From the NCBI RefSeq assembly GCF_010975035.1, contig NZ_JAAIUV010000002.1, positions 1 to 64,000 on the forward strand: a stretch of 64,000 nt of DNA, written 5' to 3'. This stretch comes from Neobacillus thermocopriae (GTDB lineage: Bacteria > Bacillota > Bacilli > Bacillales > Cytobacillaceae). Both the position numbers and the translations under genes were made by a program. The notes beneath the pieces are model-generated. The model was not told where the DNA came from. It was given only the letters and a program-made list of their open reading frames with translations, and made no database searches. Each line of letters starts with the position of its first letter. Within the stretch, counting starts at the first letter, position 1. Of this stretch, positions 43,450 to 52,812 are shown one piece after another.

Positions 43450-44991
43450 ATGGTAGCGTCATATACATTAAATAATCAATTAGATGAATACAGAAGAAAA
43501 ATTGAAGCTGGAGGGCACCCAAAATATCACGAAAAGGCAAAGGACCAAAAGAAACTATTTGTCCGTGAAAGACTGGCATTATTATTTGATGAAGGAAAAT
43601 TCGAAGAGGACGGTAAATTTGCCAACTTTTCTGCTGGTGATCTTCCAGCAGATGGAGTTGTTACAGGTATTGGTAAGATCAACGGTCAAACAGTTTGTGT
43701 AATGGCGAATGATTCAACGGTCAAAGCTGGTTCATGGGGAGCGCGGACTGTAGAAAAAATAATTCGAATTCAAGAAACCGCAGAGAAGTTAAAGGTACCA
43801 TTACTCTATCTTGTCGATTCTGCTGGTGCCAGAATAACAGATCAGTTGGAAATGTTTCCAAACCGACGTGGAGCCGGTCGAATTTTTTACAACCAAGTAA
43901 AGCTTTCAGGAATGATTCCTCAAGTTTGTATTTTATTTGGTCCTTCAGCAGCAGGTGGTGCGTATATTCCAGCTTTTTGTGATATTGTCATTATGGTTGA
44001 TCAAAATGCTTCCATGTATTTAGGATCACCACGTATGGCAGAAAAGGTTATTGGTGAAAAAGTAACACTGGAAGAAATGGGCGGTGCCCGAATGCATTGT
44101 ACTGTGAGTGGGTGTGGCGATGTTCTTGTGTATAGTGAGGAGGAAGCCATTGAATCAGCTAAGAAGTATCTCAGTTATTTCCCATCCAGCTTTAAAGAAC
44201 AGCCAAAAAAAATTCAAGGTGTGCCAGCTAAAGAAGGGCGTGATCTGGAATCGATCATACCGGAAAATCAAAATGCACCATTCGATATGTACGAATGCAT
44301 TGATCGTCTCGTTGACCAGAATAGCTTTTATGAAATTAAGAAACTTTTTGCTCCTGAAATCATTACAGGGTTAGCAAGAATTGACGGCAGAGCTGTAGGA
44401 ATTATTGCTAATCAGCCAAAGATTAAGGGAGGAGTCCTTTTTGTTGATTCTGCCGATAAAGCAGCAAAGTTCATTCAATTATGCGATGCGTTTCATATCC
44501 CATTACTATTTCTTGCGGATGTTCCAGGTTTTATGATTGGAACGAAAGTGGAACGTGCAGGAATTATTCGTCACGGGGCTAAACTTATTGCGGCAATGAG
44601 CTCTGCAACTGTTCCGAAAATCTCTGTTATCGTGAGAAAAGCATATGGTGCAGGTCTTTATGCCATGGCAGGTCCTGCTTTTGAACCGGATTGTTGTATC
44701 GCTCTACCAACAGCTCAAATTGCCGTTATGGGTCCTGAAGCAGCCGTAAATGCTGTCTATTCAAATAAGATTAATGAGATAGAAGATCCGAAGGAAAAGA
44801 TGGCATTTGTTCAGGCTAAGCATAAAGAATACAAGGAGCATATTGATATTTACAAGCTAGCTTCAGAGCTTATTGTAGATGAAATTGTTGCTCCATCAGA
44901 ACTGAGAGATGTTTTGATTCAACGATTTAGTTTCTATGAAACAAAAGAACTGCACTTTAGTGTAAGAAAACATCCTGTTTACCCTGTGTAA
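43450..44991 (+). CDS. Acyl-CoA carboxylase carboxyltransferase subunit
   Basis: The 513-residue protein belongs to the propionyl-/methylcrotonyl-CoA carboxyltransferase (beta) family, with both crotonase-like halves: the N-half oxyanion region GPSAAGGAYIPAFCD and the C-half LADVPGFMIGTKVERAG with KAYGAGLYAMAG. It transfers CO2 from carboxybiotin to an acyl-CoA; propionyl-CoA or 3-methylcrotonyl-CoA are the likely choices and I cannot decide. ATG 43450 follows AAGGAGGAG. It is the last gene of the operon, ended at 44998-45027. Confidence 0.92.
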   Translation: MVASYTLNNQLDEYRRKIEAGGHPKYHEKAKDQKKLFVRERLALLFDEGKFEEDGKFANFSAGDLPADGVVTGIGKINGQTVCVMANDSTVKAGSWGARTVEKIIRIQETAEKLKVPLLYLVDSAGARITDQLEMFPNRRGAGRIFYNQVKLSGMIPQVCILFGPSAAGGAYIPAFCDIVIMVDQNASMYLGSPRMAEKVIGEKVTLEEMGGARMHCTVSGCGDVLVYSEEEAIESAKKYLSYFPSSFKEQPKKIQGVPAKEGRDLESIIPENQNAPFDMYECIDRLVDQNSFYEIKKLFAPEIITGLARIDGRAVGIIANQPKIKGGVLFVDSADKAAKFIQLCDAFHIPLLFLADVPGFMIGTKVERAGIIRHGAKLIAAMSSATVPKISVIVRKAYGAGLYAMAGPAFEPDCCIALPTAQIAVMGPEAAVNAVYSNKINEIEDPKEKMAFVQAKHKEYKEHIDIYKLASELIVDEIVAPSELRDVLIQRFSFYETKELHFSVRKHPVYPV

Positions 44992-44997
44992 AATGTT

Positions 44998-45027
44998 AAT
45001 CCCTTGTCATTTGACTTGGGATTTTTT
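44998..45027 (+). terminator. Terminator after the acyl-CoA carboxylase operon
   Basis: AATCCC pairs with GGGATT; the inner GTCA/TGAC pairs continue the stem past a 2x2 internal loop. TTTTTTA follows. Confidence 0.8.
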
Positions 45028-45099
45028 ATATTTTCATATAAAAGTGTTAATAATCTGATAAAATACGGATAGAAATTCGTTTGTAAAGTAGGGTTTATA

Positions 45100-46005
45100 A
45101 TGAAAATTGGAATAATTGGTGCTGGTTCAATAGGATTGTTATTTGCATCTTACCTCAGTAAAACTTTTGAGGTGAATCTATATACTAGAACTGTCGAACA
45201 AGCAGCAGATATTAATCAATACGGAATTTTAATTAAAAAAGGATCAGAACAATCAATAGCCATTGTAAATGCTTGTCCGGTTAGAGAATGGGCGGGTTTA
45301 GATGATTTTACAATTATTGCTGTAAAACAGTATCAATTACAATCCATTATTGAAACTATAAGATTCCAAAGTATGGTTTGTGAAAATTTCTTGTTCCTAC
45401 AAAATGGGATGGGGCATTTAAAATGGTTAGAAAATATTCCAGCAAAAAATTTATTTGTAGGAACGGTCGAACATGGTGCCTTAAAAGAAGGTTCTAATGT
45501 CGTTTATCATAATGGTGTAGGAATTACCAATGCAGCTGTTTTAAAGGGTAAAATAGAGCCTCTCCGTCATTTTTCAGATCTTACCCCTAAAGAATTTCCA
45601 ATCTTGGTTAAAAAGGATTATCGTGAAATGATGGTGAATAAATTAATTGTCAATGCAGTTATTAATCCGTTAACCGCCATTCTTGGAGTGAAAAACGGTG
45701 CATTGATACAAAATCAGTATTATTATAAAGTGTTAGTTAATCTATTTCTTGAAATATGTAATATATTAGGCTTAGAAAATCAGGAGATATATTTGGAACA
45801 AGTTCTTAAAATTTGCCAAAATACTGCTAATAATCGCTCATCTATGCTCAAAGATATAGAAGCTGGTCGATTAACAGAAATCGAGGCTATTTTAGGGTAT
45901 TTATTAGATGAGGCAGCTAAACAGAAAAAGCATACTCCCCAAATTGAAATTATATATTATTTGATTAAAGGGAAAGAACAGGATGAAAGGGGAGATCATT
46001 TGTGA
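45100..46005 (+). CDS. panE: 2-dehydropantoate 2-reductase PanE (YlbQ)
   Basis: The 301-residue NADPH-dependent reductase makes pantoate for coenzyme A synthesis. The Rossmann motif GAGSIG is at 7-12, and the substrate-side helix with the catalytic-type lysine (MVNKLIVNAVINPLTAILG) begins near 182. The start ATG 45100 has a modest ribosome binding site. The stop overlaps the start of the DUF3397 gene by four bases. Position matches ylbQ. Confidence 0.92.
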   Translation: MKIGIIGAGSIGLLFASYLSKTFEVNLYTRTVEQAADINQYGILIKKGSEQSIAIVNACPVREWAGLDDFTIIAVKQYQLQSIIETIRFQSMVCENFLFLQNGMGHLKWLENIPAKNLFVGTVEHGALKEGSNVVYHNGVGITNAAVLKGKIEPLRHFSDLTPKEFPILVKKDYREMMVNKLIVNAVINPLTAILGVKNGALIQNQYYYKVLVNLFLEICNILGLENQEIYLEQVLKICQNTANNRSSMLKDIEAGRLTEIEAILGYLLDEAAKQKKHTPQIEIIYYLIKGKEQDERGDHL

Positions 46006-46394
46006 GTACAATCCTAAATTTTTTATTAACGATTTTATTTATTATGCCATTTGTCGGTTTTTTTCTGGTTTTCTTTATGAGTAAAATTTGGACTAAAAAT
46101 CACAAAAAGTCCTTTCATATTGCCATTGATTATACAACTATATTATTTATCATTTCAGTTTATTTTTTAATGAATACGATATGGGGAAAATCATTTATCT
46201 GGTTAATATTATTGGTTATCATTATGATTGCTATTGTTTTTGTCATTGTCCACTGGAGGATTAAAGAAGAAATCATATTAACAAAGGTAACAAAAGGAAT
46301 TTGGCGTTTTAACTTTCTACTTTTTACAATTGCTTATATTACATTAACGCTCTATGGTCTAATTCTTCGTGCGTTAACATTTACGTTTTCATAG
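46002..46394 (+). CDS. DUF3397 family membrane protein
   Basis: The 130-residue protein has four hydrophobic helices (about 6-28, 44-60, 66-86 and 104-124) and matches the Bacillus DUF3397 family often located before bshC. Function is unknown. The start GTG 46002 lies within the panE stop region (GTGA overlap) and is served by AAAGGGGAGA, showing translational coupling with panE. Confidence 0.82.
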   Translation: MSTILNFLLTILFIMPFVGFFLVFFMSKIWTKNHKKSFHIAIDYTTILFIISVYFLMNTIWGKSFIWLILLVIIMIAIVFVIVHWRIKEEIILTKVTKGIWRFNFLLFTIAYITLTLYGLILRALTFTFS

Positions 46395-46474
46395 GCAGAT
46401 ATTTTTTTATATAGGCTAAGGAGTGGTATACTCTTATAAGAATGAAATCGGGTATTCAGAAAGGAAGTACGTGG

Positions 46475-48109
46475 ATGGAGATTCTCAATCTCTCTTTGCC
46501 GGCTGTAAATCGGTTTGCTTCTCATTATTTGGAACAATCTGAAGTGGTCCGGCCTTTTTTTCACTATCTTTATAATGATTTAAATGAGGATAATAATCGA
46601 TTGAAAGAGCTAAAAAATCGGAAGTTTCCTCGTAAAGATCTTGCAGATTACATTGAAAACTTTATGTCAGATCTTCCAATCTCAACAGCCGTTAAACGGT
46701 CAATAAATAAATTAAAGCAAGAGGATAGTGTTGTGGTGATTGGAGGACAGCAGGCTGGAATTTTGACGGGACCGCTTTATTCCATACATAAAATCATATC
46801 AATCATTAAGTTGGCTGAACAAAAGGAGAAGCTACTTGGGGTACCCGTCGTTCCTGTTTTTTGGATTGCTGGAGAGGATCATGACTTTCAAGAAGTAAAT
46901 CATGTTTTTGTCCAAAGTGAAGTAAATGCTGTTAAATGGACCTATCCAGAAAAAGTTCTTCAAAAAAAAATGGTTTCTAAAATCCAATTAAACAAAGATG
47001 TTTGTTTGGAGTGGGTGAAAAAATTAATTGAGAATTTTGGAGAAACGGAACATACTAATAAATTAATTGCATTTGCGGAAGAGCAAATTAACCGTTCCAA
47101 TACTTTTGTTGATTTTTTTGCAAAAATTATAATGGAACTCTTTAAAGATTTTGGTTTGTTAGTTGTGGATTCTGGTGATAGCCATTTCCGAAAATTGCAA
47201 ACCGAATTTTTGAAAAAACAAATTAATCAGCACGAAGCTATAACGTTTTCTCTATTGGAGCAGCAAAAACAAATAATAGATAAAGGGTTTCCGGTTACAA
47301 TTGAATCCAATGAAAATGCTGCAAATTTATTTTATTATGATACGATACGAAATGAACGTATCTTATTAGAGTACAATCGAGATACTCATCAATTTGTGGG
47401 GAAAAGTGGAAGAGTTTCTTTTTCAAAAGAGGAATTGTTGGAGATTGCCGTAAACAACCCGGAGATATTAAGTAATAATGTGGTAACTCGACCCTTAATG
47501 CAAGAATGGTTGTTTCCTACCTTAGCCTTTATTGCTGGTCCGGGAGAAATTTCTTATTGGGCAGAATTAAAGCTTGTTTTTGAACATTTTGGAATCAAAA
47601 TGCCTCCCATTGTCCCACGTTTAAATATCACAATTTTGGAACGTGGTATTGAGTCGGATATCAGGGAGCTTAATTTAAATCTTTCTGACGTTCTTCAAAG
47701 TGGAACTGAAAAAGAAATAGAACAGTTTTTAGATACTATTAAAGACAAGGAAATAGATGATTTATTTACAGTTACGATCAATCAGGTGATTAAACAATAC
47801 CGTTTACTTGAGACAAAAACGTTTGAATTGGATCGGGGACTCATTCCACTTTTAAAGAAAAATGAATCAAATGTATTGAAAGAATTACATTTTCTACAAA
47901 TGAAAATGAACGAATCTGTTAAACGTAAACATGATGATCAATTAAAAAAATATGCCCGTGTTAATCTCGCACTTCGTCCGGATGGATATCCACAGGAACG
48001 AATATGGAATATATTTTATTACCTAAATCAATATGGAATGGATTTTGTAAAGGATTTAATGCTCCTTTCCTTTAATTTTGACGGAAGTCACAAAGTAGTA
48101 AAAATATAA
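46475..48109 (+). CDS. bshC: Bacillithiol biosynthesis protein BshC (YllA)
   Basis: The protein of 544 residues matches BshC, which adds cysteine to glucosaminyl-malate in the last step of bacillithiol synthesis. Family blocks include VVIGGQQAGILTGPLYSIHKIISII, VFWIAGEDHDFQEVNH, NNVVTRPLMQEW.FPTLAFIAGPGE and the C-terminal coiled-coil. The frame opens at 46442, but ATG 46475 after AAAGGAAG gives the family start MEILNLSLP. Terminator at 48127-48177. Confidence 0.94.
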   Translation: MEILNLSLPAVNRFASHYLEQSEVVRPFFHYLYNDLNEDNNRLKELKNRKFPRKDLADYIENFMSDLPISTAVKRSINKLKQEDSVVVIGGQQAGILTGPLYSIHKIISIIKLAEQKEKLLGVPVVPVFWIAGEDHDFQEVNHVFVQSEVNAVKWTYPEKVLQKKMVSKIQLNKDVCLEWVKKLIENFGETEHTNKLIAFAEEQINRSNTFVDFFAKIIMELFKDFGLLVVDSGDSHFRKLQTEFLKKQINQHEAITFSLLEQQKQIIDKGFPVTIESNENAANLFYYDTIRNERILLEYNRDTHQFVGKSGRVSFSKEELLEIAVNNPEILSNNVVTRPLMQEWLFPTLAFIAGPGEISYWAELKLVFEHFGIKMPPIVPRLNITILERGIESDIRELNLNLSDVLQSGTEKEIEQFLDTIKDKEIDDLFTVTINQVIKQYRLLETKTFELDRGLIPLLKKNESNVLKELHFLQMKMNESVKRKHDDQLKKYARVNLALRPDGYPQERIWNIFYYLNQYGMDFVKDLMLLSFNFDGSHKVVKI

Positions 48110-48126
48110 ATTTTTAATAGTTAAGC

Positions 48127-48177
48127 AATGCCCTTCGGAAGTTTGAGTAAAAATTAAACTTTCGGAGGGCATTTTTT
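48127..48177 (+). terminator. Terminator after bshC
   Basis: An 18-bp stem (two G-U pairs), AATGCCCTTCGGAAGTTT with AAACTTTCGGAGGGCATT, and an 11-base loop run into TTTTTTAATT. Confidence 0.93.
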
Positions 48178-48195
48178 AATTCCTATTTTCGTAAT

Positions 48196-48396
48196 AGAAA
48201 GTTGTCTAGCGTAATTATGAGCGGTGATGAGACTTATGACCAGTCTAAATCAAATTTCTTTTGTCTCATCATGTTTCCTGTAATTAGGGTGAAAAGCGAC
48301 ATAATGTAATGCTTCACAACGATACATGTCACAATCAAAAGAATTAGCTTTTGGGAATAGGTTATACTCCGCTGACCAGGAAGCTTTCTATTATCG
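48196..48396. repeat. Dispersed repeat, copy B (strongly decayed)
   Basis: The bshC-mraZ gap contains blocks recognisably related to copy A in the same order: GTTGTCTAGC at 48201, a GTTTCCTGTAATTAGGGTG segment near 48275 and CGCTGACCAGGAAGCTTT at about 48370-48387. The intervening sequence has drifted and no ORF is present. Confidence 0.5.
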
Positions 48397-48548
48397 TGAG
48401 CGGATAAGGGATTTAAGTCGACTTACATAGGTTTTGATAGTAATTTGTTTTAACTATTATTCTAATTATCATTTGGACAACTGTTTAATAGTTCTGTTCA
48501 TACTTTTTTAATAGGGGGAGAAATTTTTTAAGAAAAAAGGAGGATTTT

Positions 48549-48576
48549 TTGCTGTTATGACCGAATAGTTTATTAA
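48549..48576 (+). promoter_or_regulatory. Candidate promoter of the mraZ-led dcw operon
   Basis: TTGCTG at 48549-48554 and TATTAA at 48571-48576 with a 16-base spacer place the transcript start at the first MraZ box. The match is moderate. Confidence 0.4.
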
Positions 48577-48580
48577 AATG

Positions 48581-48626
48581 GTGGTGGAAAGTGGGGGAAT
48601 GTGGTACAGTTTTTATAGAAAGTGGG
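48581..48626 (+). promoter_or_regulatory. MraZ operator: GTGG direct repeats at 10-bp phase
   Basis: GTGG occurs at 48581, 48591 and 48601, exactly one helical turn apart, and again at 48622. MraZ proteins bind short G-rich direct repeats spaced at 10 bp upstream of their own gene, so this is the expected autoregulatory site. Confidence 0.7.
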
Positions 48627-48636
48627 GGTAGAGGGT

Positions 48637-49068
48637 ATGTTCATGGGGGAATACCATCATAACATTGATTCAAAAGGCCGTTTGATTGTGCCCTCTAAAT
48701 TTCGTGATGAACTTGGTGAGATGTTCATTCTTACTAGGGGATTGGATCAATGTTTATTTGGTTACCCGTTGTCAGAGTGGAAGCTGATTGAAGAAAAGCT
48801 TAAAGGTTTACCTCTGACAAAGAAAGATGCCCGTGCCTTTACAAGATTCTTCTTTTCTGGAGCAACAGAAAGTGAGCTGGATAAGCAAGGAAGAATTAAT
48901 ATCCCGACACCACTTTTGCAATATGCGAAATTAGAAAAAGAGTGTGTGATTTTAGGTGTTTCCAATCGAATTGAAATTTGGAGCAAACAGATTTGGGAAG
49001 ATTATTTTGCAGAATCAGAAGAATCTTTTGCGGAAATTGCAGAAAATATGATTGGCTTTGATATATAA
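48637..49068 (+). CDS. mraZ: Transcriptional regulator MraZ
   Basis: The 143-residue protein has two AbrB-like MraZ domains, each with the DxKGRxxxP-type motif: [16 protein letters not shown] at about 11-26 and [16 protein letters not shown] near 89-104. MraZ forms ring-shaped oligomers and represses the dcw operon in other bacteria. The start ATG 48637 follows GGGGGTAGAGGG; the frame-opening GTG 48622 is inside the operator. Confidence 0.96.
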   Translation: MFMGEYHHNIDSKGRLIVPSKFRDELGEMFILTRGLDQCLFGYPLSEWKLIEEKLKGLPLTKKDARAFTRFFFSGATESELDKQGRINIPTPLLQYAKLEKECVILGVSNRIEIWSKQIWEDYFAESEESFAEIAENMIGFDI

Positions 49069-49139
49069 TGGATAAGTTATATTAATATATTTTCTGTATG
49101 GTGAATAAATTTCGATTGATTGGAAAAGGTGGTACTTAC

Positions 49140-50072
49140 ATGTTTAAACATACAACTGTGTTATTAGAAGAAGCTGTAGAAGGTCTTAATATTAAGCCAA
49201 ATGGTATTTATGTAGATTGTACCCTTGGTGGAGCAGGACATAGCTCTAGAATATTATCAAAGCTTGGGGACAAGGGAAAATTATTTGCATTTGACCAGGA
49301 TGAGACAGCAATAGCGCATGCAAGAGAAAAGCTATCAGAATATGGTGAGCAATTAGTCATTATTAAAAGTAATTTTTTGTTTTTGAAGGAAGAGCTAGAA
49401 AAACGCGGCATTGAAAAGGTAGATGGTGTTTTATATGATCTTGGAGTTTCATCTCCACAACTAGATACGCCTGAAAGAGGTTTCAGCTATCATCATGATG
49501 CCCCATTAGATATGAGAATGGATAAAGATGCGCAAATTTCTGCATATGACGTTATTAACCATTGGAAATATGAAGAACTAGTTCGTATCTTTTTTCAATA
49601 TGGGGAAGAAAAATTTTCCAAACAGATTGCTCGGAAAATTGAATCGGCAAGAACTGTTAAGCCTATTCAAACAACTGGAGAATTAGTTGATTTAATTAAA
49701 GAAGCGATCCCTGCGCCTGCAAGAAGAAAGGGAGGACATCCAGCGAAGAGAATTTTTCAAGCTGTTAGAATTGCAGTAAATGATGAATTAGCTGTTTTTG
49801 AAAAATCATTAAATCAAGCCATTGATATGTTGAACCCCGGCGGCAGAATAAGTGTTATTACCTTTCATTCATTAGAGGATAGGATTTGTAAATCAACTTT
49901 CAAAAAATCAGCTGAAACACCAAACTTGCCTCCTGGGCTACCAATTCTACCAGATGAGTACAAGCCCACTTTAAAAATAATAACTCGTAAACCGATTCTT
50001 CCATCGGAAGAAGAAGTGGAACATAACAATCGTGCAAGGTCGGCAAAACTGCGAATTGCCGAAAAAATATAA
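49140..50072 (+). CDS. rsmH: 16S rRNA (cytosine1402-N4)-methyltransferase RsmH (MraW)
   Basis: The 310-residue SAM methyltransferase shows [16 protein letters not shown] at about 21-36, [11 protein letters not shown] near 100-110 and [13 protein letters not shown] near 237-249, typical of RsmH. It methylates C1402 in the ribosomal P site. ATG 49140 after AAAAGGTGG is chosen over the GTG/ATG-rich frame opening at 49098, giving the family start [12 protein letters not shown]. Confidence 0.96.
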   Translation: MFKHTTVLLEEAVEGLNIKPNGIYVDCTLGGAGHSSRILSKLGDKGKLFAFDQDETAIAHAREKLSEYGEQLVIIKSNFLFLKEELEKRGIEKVDGVLYDLGVSSPQLDTPERGFSYHHDAPLDMRMDKDAQISAYDVINHWKYEELVRIFFQYGEEKFSKQIARKIESARTVKPIQTTGELVDLIKEAIPAPARRKGGHPAKRIFQAVRIAVNDELAVFEKSLNQAIDMLNPGGRISVITFHSLEDRICKSTFKKSAETPNLPPGLPILPDEYKPTLKIITRKPILPSEEEVEHNNRARSAKLRIAEKI

Positions 50073-50095
50073 AATAAAAGGCCGGAGGGGAGAAG

Positions 50096-50458
50096 ATGAG
50101 TAATCTTGCCAGGAACTACACACAGCAACAGCTTCATGCTGAAAAAAAAGGTCAAGCGAGGAAACAAATAAAAATAAAAAAATCCTGGCTTACTCCAGGG
50201 GAGAAAATAATTGGAATTGCATTTGCTGGATTAGTTTGTTTTGGGTCTGTACATCTCATTTCAAATCAAACAAAAATTTATGAAATGAATAAACAAATTC
50301 AAAAAATTGAAGCAACTGTAAAGGAACAACAAAAGGTTAATGGAGACTTAAAAGTTCAAGTAAGTGAATTAAGTACGTACGAACGGATTTATCAAAAGGC
50401 TAAAGAACTTGGTCTCGTTATCCATGAAAATAACGTCAAGGTAGTGCAGGAACAATGA
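50096..50458 (+). CDS. ftsL: Cell-division protein FtsL
   Basis: The 120-residue bitopic protein has a basic cytoplasmic N-terminus, one membrane helix (about 41-58) and an extracellular coiled-coil (about 62-105, leucine-zipper-like), as in FtsL. It forms a complex with DivIB and DivIC at the septum. ATG 50096 follows GGAGGGGAG. The stop overlaps the pbpB start (ATGA). Confidence 0.93.
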   Translation: MSNLARNYTQQQLHAEKKGQARKQIKIKKSWLTPGEKIIGIAFAGLVCFGSVHLISNQTKIYEMNKQIQKIEATVKEQQKVNGDLKVQVSELSTYERIYQKAKELGLVIHENNVKVVQEQ

Positions 50459-52689
50459 ACAAAAAACAACCAAATATGAATGTAGGAGCAGCGATATTGT
50501 TTGTAATATTCGGCCTGCTCTTTTTTGTCTTAGTAGTCCGGTATTTTTCGATTCAAATAACTGGTGAAGTAGCAGGACAGCAACTTGCAGCAAAAGCCCA
50601 GCAAAAATATAGCCGGGTAGGGGTTCTTCCTTCTACTAGAGGAATTATTTTTGATCGAAATGGGGAGGTAGTTGCAGAGGATACTACATCCTATACATTG
50701 GTCGCAATATTGGACAAGAAAATGACTACAGACCCAAAGAAACCGAAACATGTGGTAAATCCTGAAAAAACAGCACAGGAACTTGCCAAAATAATAAAAA
50801 TGGATGAATCGGCAATTTATGAAATATTGACTAAAGGGATAAAAAAAGGAAGATTTCAAGTTGAGTTCGGAAAAGCAGGAAAAGATATCTCCCATGAAAC
50901 CAAGAATAAAATTGAGGCTTTAAAACTTCCTGGCATTACTTTTATTCGAGATTCAAAGCGGTTTTATCCAAATGGAATTTTTGCATCACACGTGGTTGGC
51001 TATGTAGATCGAAATCAGGAAACGAATAAAGAAGTTGGAAAAATGGGGATTGAAAAATCCCTGAATAAAGAATTAACTGGTGAAAATGGAAAAATTACTT
51101 ACGAGAGTGATCTATGGGGATATATTCTTCCAAATGGAAAAGAAAAAGTAATACCTGCAAAAAATGGTCATGATGTATATTTAACAATAGACAAAAAGAT
51201 TCAAACGTTCCTTGAAGATGCAATGGAAAAAGTGGCAAAGGATTATAAACCAAAAAAAATTATTGGGGTTGTAGCTGACGCAAAAACAGGGGAAATATTA
51301 GCAATGGGTCAAAGGCCTTCTTTTCATCCGAAAACTAGAGAGGGAATTGCGAAAGGTTGGCATAATGAAGCAATTGAAACCTCATTTGAACCTGGTTCGA
51401 CAATGAAAATTTTTACGCTTGCTGCAGCTGTCGAGGAAAAAGTGTTTAATCCTGATGAATACTACGAATCTGGTTCTTATCGGGTAACGGAAAAAGATAA
51501 GGCTATCCATGACCATAATGGTTCAGGCTGGGGAAGCATTACCTATCTTGAGGGGGTTCAACGATCCTCTAATGTTGCGTTTGCTAAAATCGCTAATGAA
51601 AAATTAGGATTTGACAAATTACGAGAATATTTAACGAAATTTGGGTTTGATAAACCTACAGGTATTGACTTACCTAATGAGGCTACGGGGAAAATCCAGT
51701 ATCATTATCCAATTGAAAAAATCACAACAGCTTATGGCCAAGGGACTGCCATTACGCCTATCCAACAGATTCAAGCAGCAACTGCTATTGCCAATAATGG
51801 AAAGATGATGAAGCCACAAATCGTGAAAAGAATCGTTAATCATGATACGGGAGAAACGATTAAAGAAATGGAACCAGAAGTAGTTTCAACTCCCATTTCT
51901 GCTGATACTGCCAAGAAAGTTCGTGATTATCTTGAAACAGTGGTGACCTCACCAAAAGGAACAGGTACTCGTTACCAAATTGAAGGCTATAGTGTAGCTG
52001 GAAAAACAGGCACAGCCAATATCCCTGGTCCGGATGGGAAGTATTTGAGAGGGGCCAACAACTATATTTTTTCTTTTTTGGGTATGGCTCCAAAAGAGAA
52101 TCCAAGATTAATAGTTTATGTAGCCGTTCAGCAACCTCAATTGGAGGGAGCTGACACTGGAATTGGTGCTATTCCTGTTTCGGCAGTATTTAAACCGGTG
52201 ATGCAAAATAGTCTACATTATTTAAATATAAAACCGTCAACGGTTGATAAAGCCGATGTTTATGAATTACCAAATATAGTTGGAAAACAGGTAGAGAAAA
52301 CAGTAAAGAACTTAAAAGATAAGGATATCGAAGTAGTTGTTCTTGGGGAGGGAGAGAAAGTAATTGGTCAACAGCCAGAGCCTGGAACAGCCATTCTTGA
52401 AGGTGAAAAGGTAGTAATCCAAACAAATGGTGAATTGACTGCACCTGACATGACTGGCTGGTCACTAAGAGACGTTATGAAGGTTGCGAATTTAACAGGC
52501 ATGAAACTCCATTCAAAGGGAAAAGGGTACGTGGTTCAGCAAAATGTGAAACCACAAAGCCAAATTCGTAAGGGTGATTATCTGATCGTTGAATTAAAAA
52601 CTCCTGAAGAACAATGGCAAGAAGAATTAAATTCTAATGACGAACAAGAAAGTGAAGAGGAAAATAAAAAAGAAAAAGTACAAGATTAA
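50455..52689 (+). CDS. pbpB: Penicillin-binding protein 2B (division transpeptidase)
   Basis: The 744-residue class B PBP crosslinks septal peptidoglycan. It has an N-terminal membrane anchor (about 14-35), a dimerisation domain, and a transpeptidase with nucleophile S315 in STMK, SSN at 371-373 and KTG at 517-519. Two C-terminal PASTA domains (about 600-725) and an acidic tail follow. The length and PASTA repeats fit Bacillus PBP2B. It is translationally coupled to ftsL. Confidence 0.96.
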   Translation: MNKKQPNMNVGAAILFVIFGLLFFVLVVRYFSIQITGEVAGQQLAAKAQQKYSRVGVLPSTRGIIFDRNGEVVAEDTTSYTLVAILDKKMTTDPKKPKHVVNPEKTAQELAKIIKMDESAIYEILTKGIKKGRFQVEFGKAGKDISHETKNKIEALKLPGITFIRDSKRFYPNGIFASHVVGYVDRNQETNKEVGKMGIEKSLNKELTGENGKITYESDLWGYILPNGKEKVIPAKNGHDVYLTIDKKIQTFLEDAMEKVAKDYKPKKIIGVVADAKTGEILAMGQRPSFHPKTREGIAKGWHNEAIETSFEPGSTMKIFTLAAAVEEKVFNPDEYYESGSYRVTEKDKAIHDHNGSGWGSITYLEGVQRSSNVAFAKIANEKLGFDKLREYLTKFGFDKPTGIDLPNEATGKIQYHYPIEKITTAYGQGTAITPIQQIQAATAIANNGKMMKPQIVKRIVNHDTGETIKEMEPEVVSTPISADTAKKVRDYLETVVTSPKGTGTRYQIEGYSVAGKTGTANIPGPDGKYLRGANNYIFSFLGMAPKENPRLIVYVAVQQPQLEGADTGIGAIPVSAVFKPVMQNSLHYLNIKPSTVDKADVYELPNIVGKQVEKTVKNLKDKDIEVVVLGEGEKVIGQQPEPGTAILEGEKVVIQTNGELTAPDMTGWSLRDVMKVANLTGMKLHSKGKGYVVQQNVKPQSQIRKGDYLIVELKTPEEQWQEELNSNDEQESEEENKKEKVQD

Positions 52690-52696
52690 CCTAACT

Positions 52697-52723
52697 GAGG
52701 CTGACTTTATGCGGCCTCTTTTT
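52697..52723 (+). terminator. Short terminator between pbpB and spoVD
   Basis: GAGGC pairs with GCCTC around a 12-base loop, followed by TTTTTC. The short stem probably gives only partial termination. Confidence 0.5.
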
Positions 52724-52750
52724 CACGACCAAAAACCGGACGGCCTTCCG

Positions 52751-52780
52751 TTCTATTCAGTATTGTACATGCATATAAAT
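52751..52780 (+). promoter_or_regulatory. Candidate sigma-E promoter of spoVD
   Basis: TTCTATT at 52751-52757, a 14-base spacer and CATATAAAT at 52772-52780 resemble the sigma-E pattern (ATATT, 14-15 bases, CATA.A.T). B. subtilis spoVD is under mother-cell sigma-E control, which supports the reading. Confidence 0.5.
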
Positions 52781-52812
52781 GAACGATACTGTAAAGGAGG
52801 CTCAATGTTATT

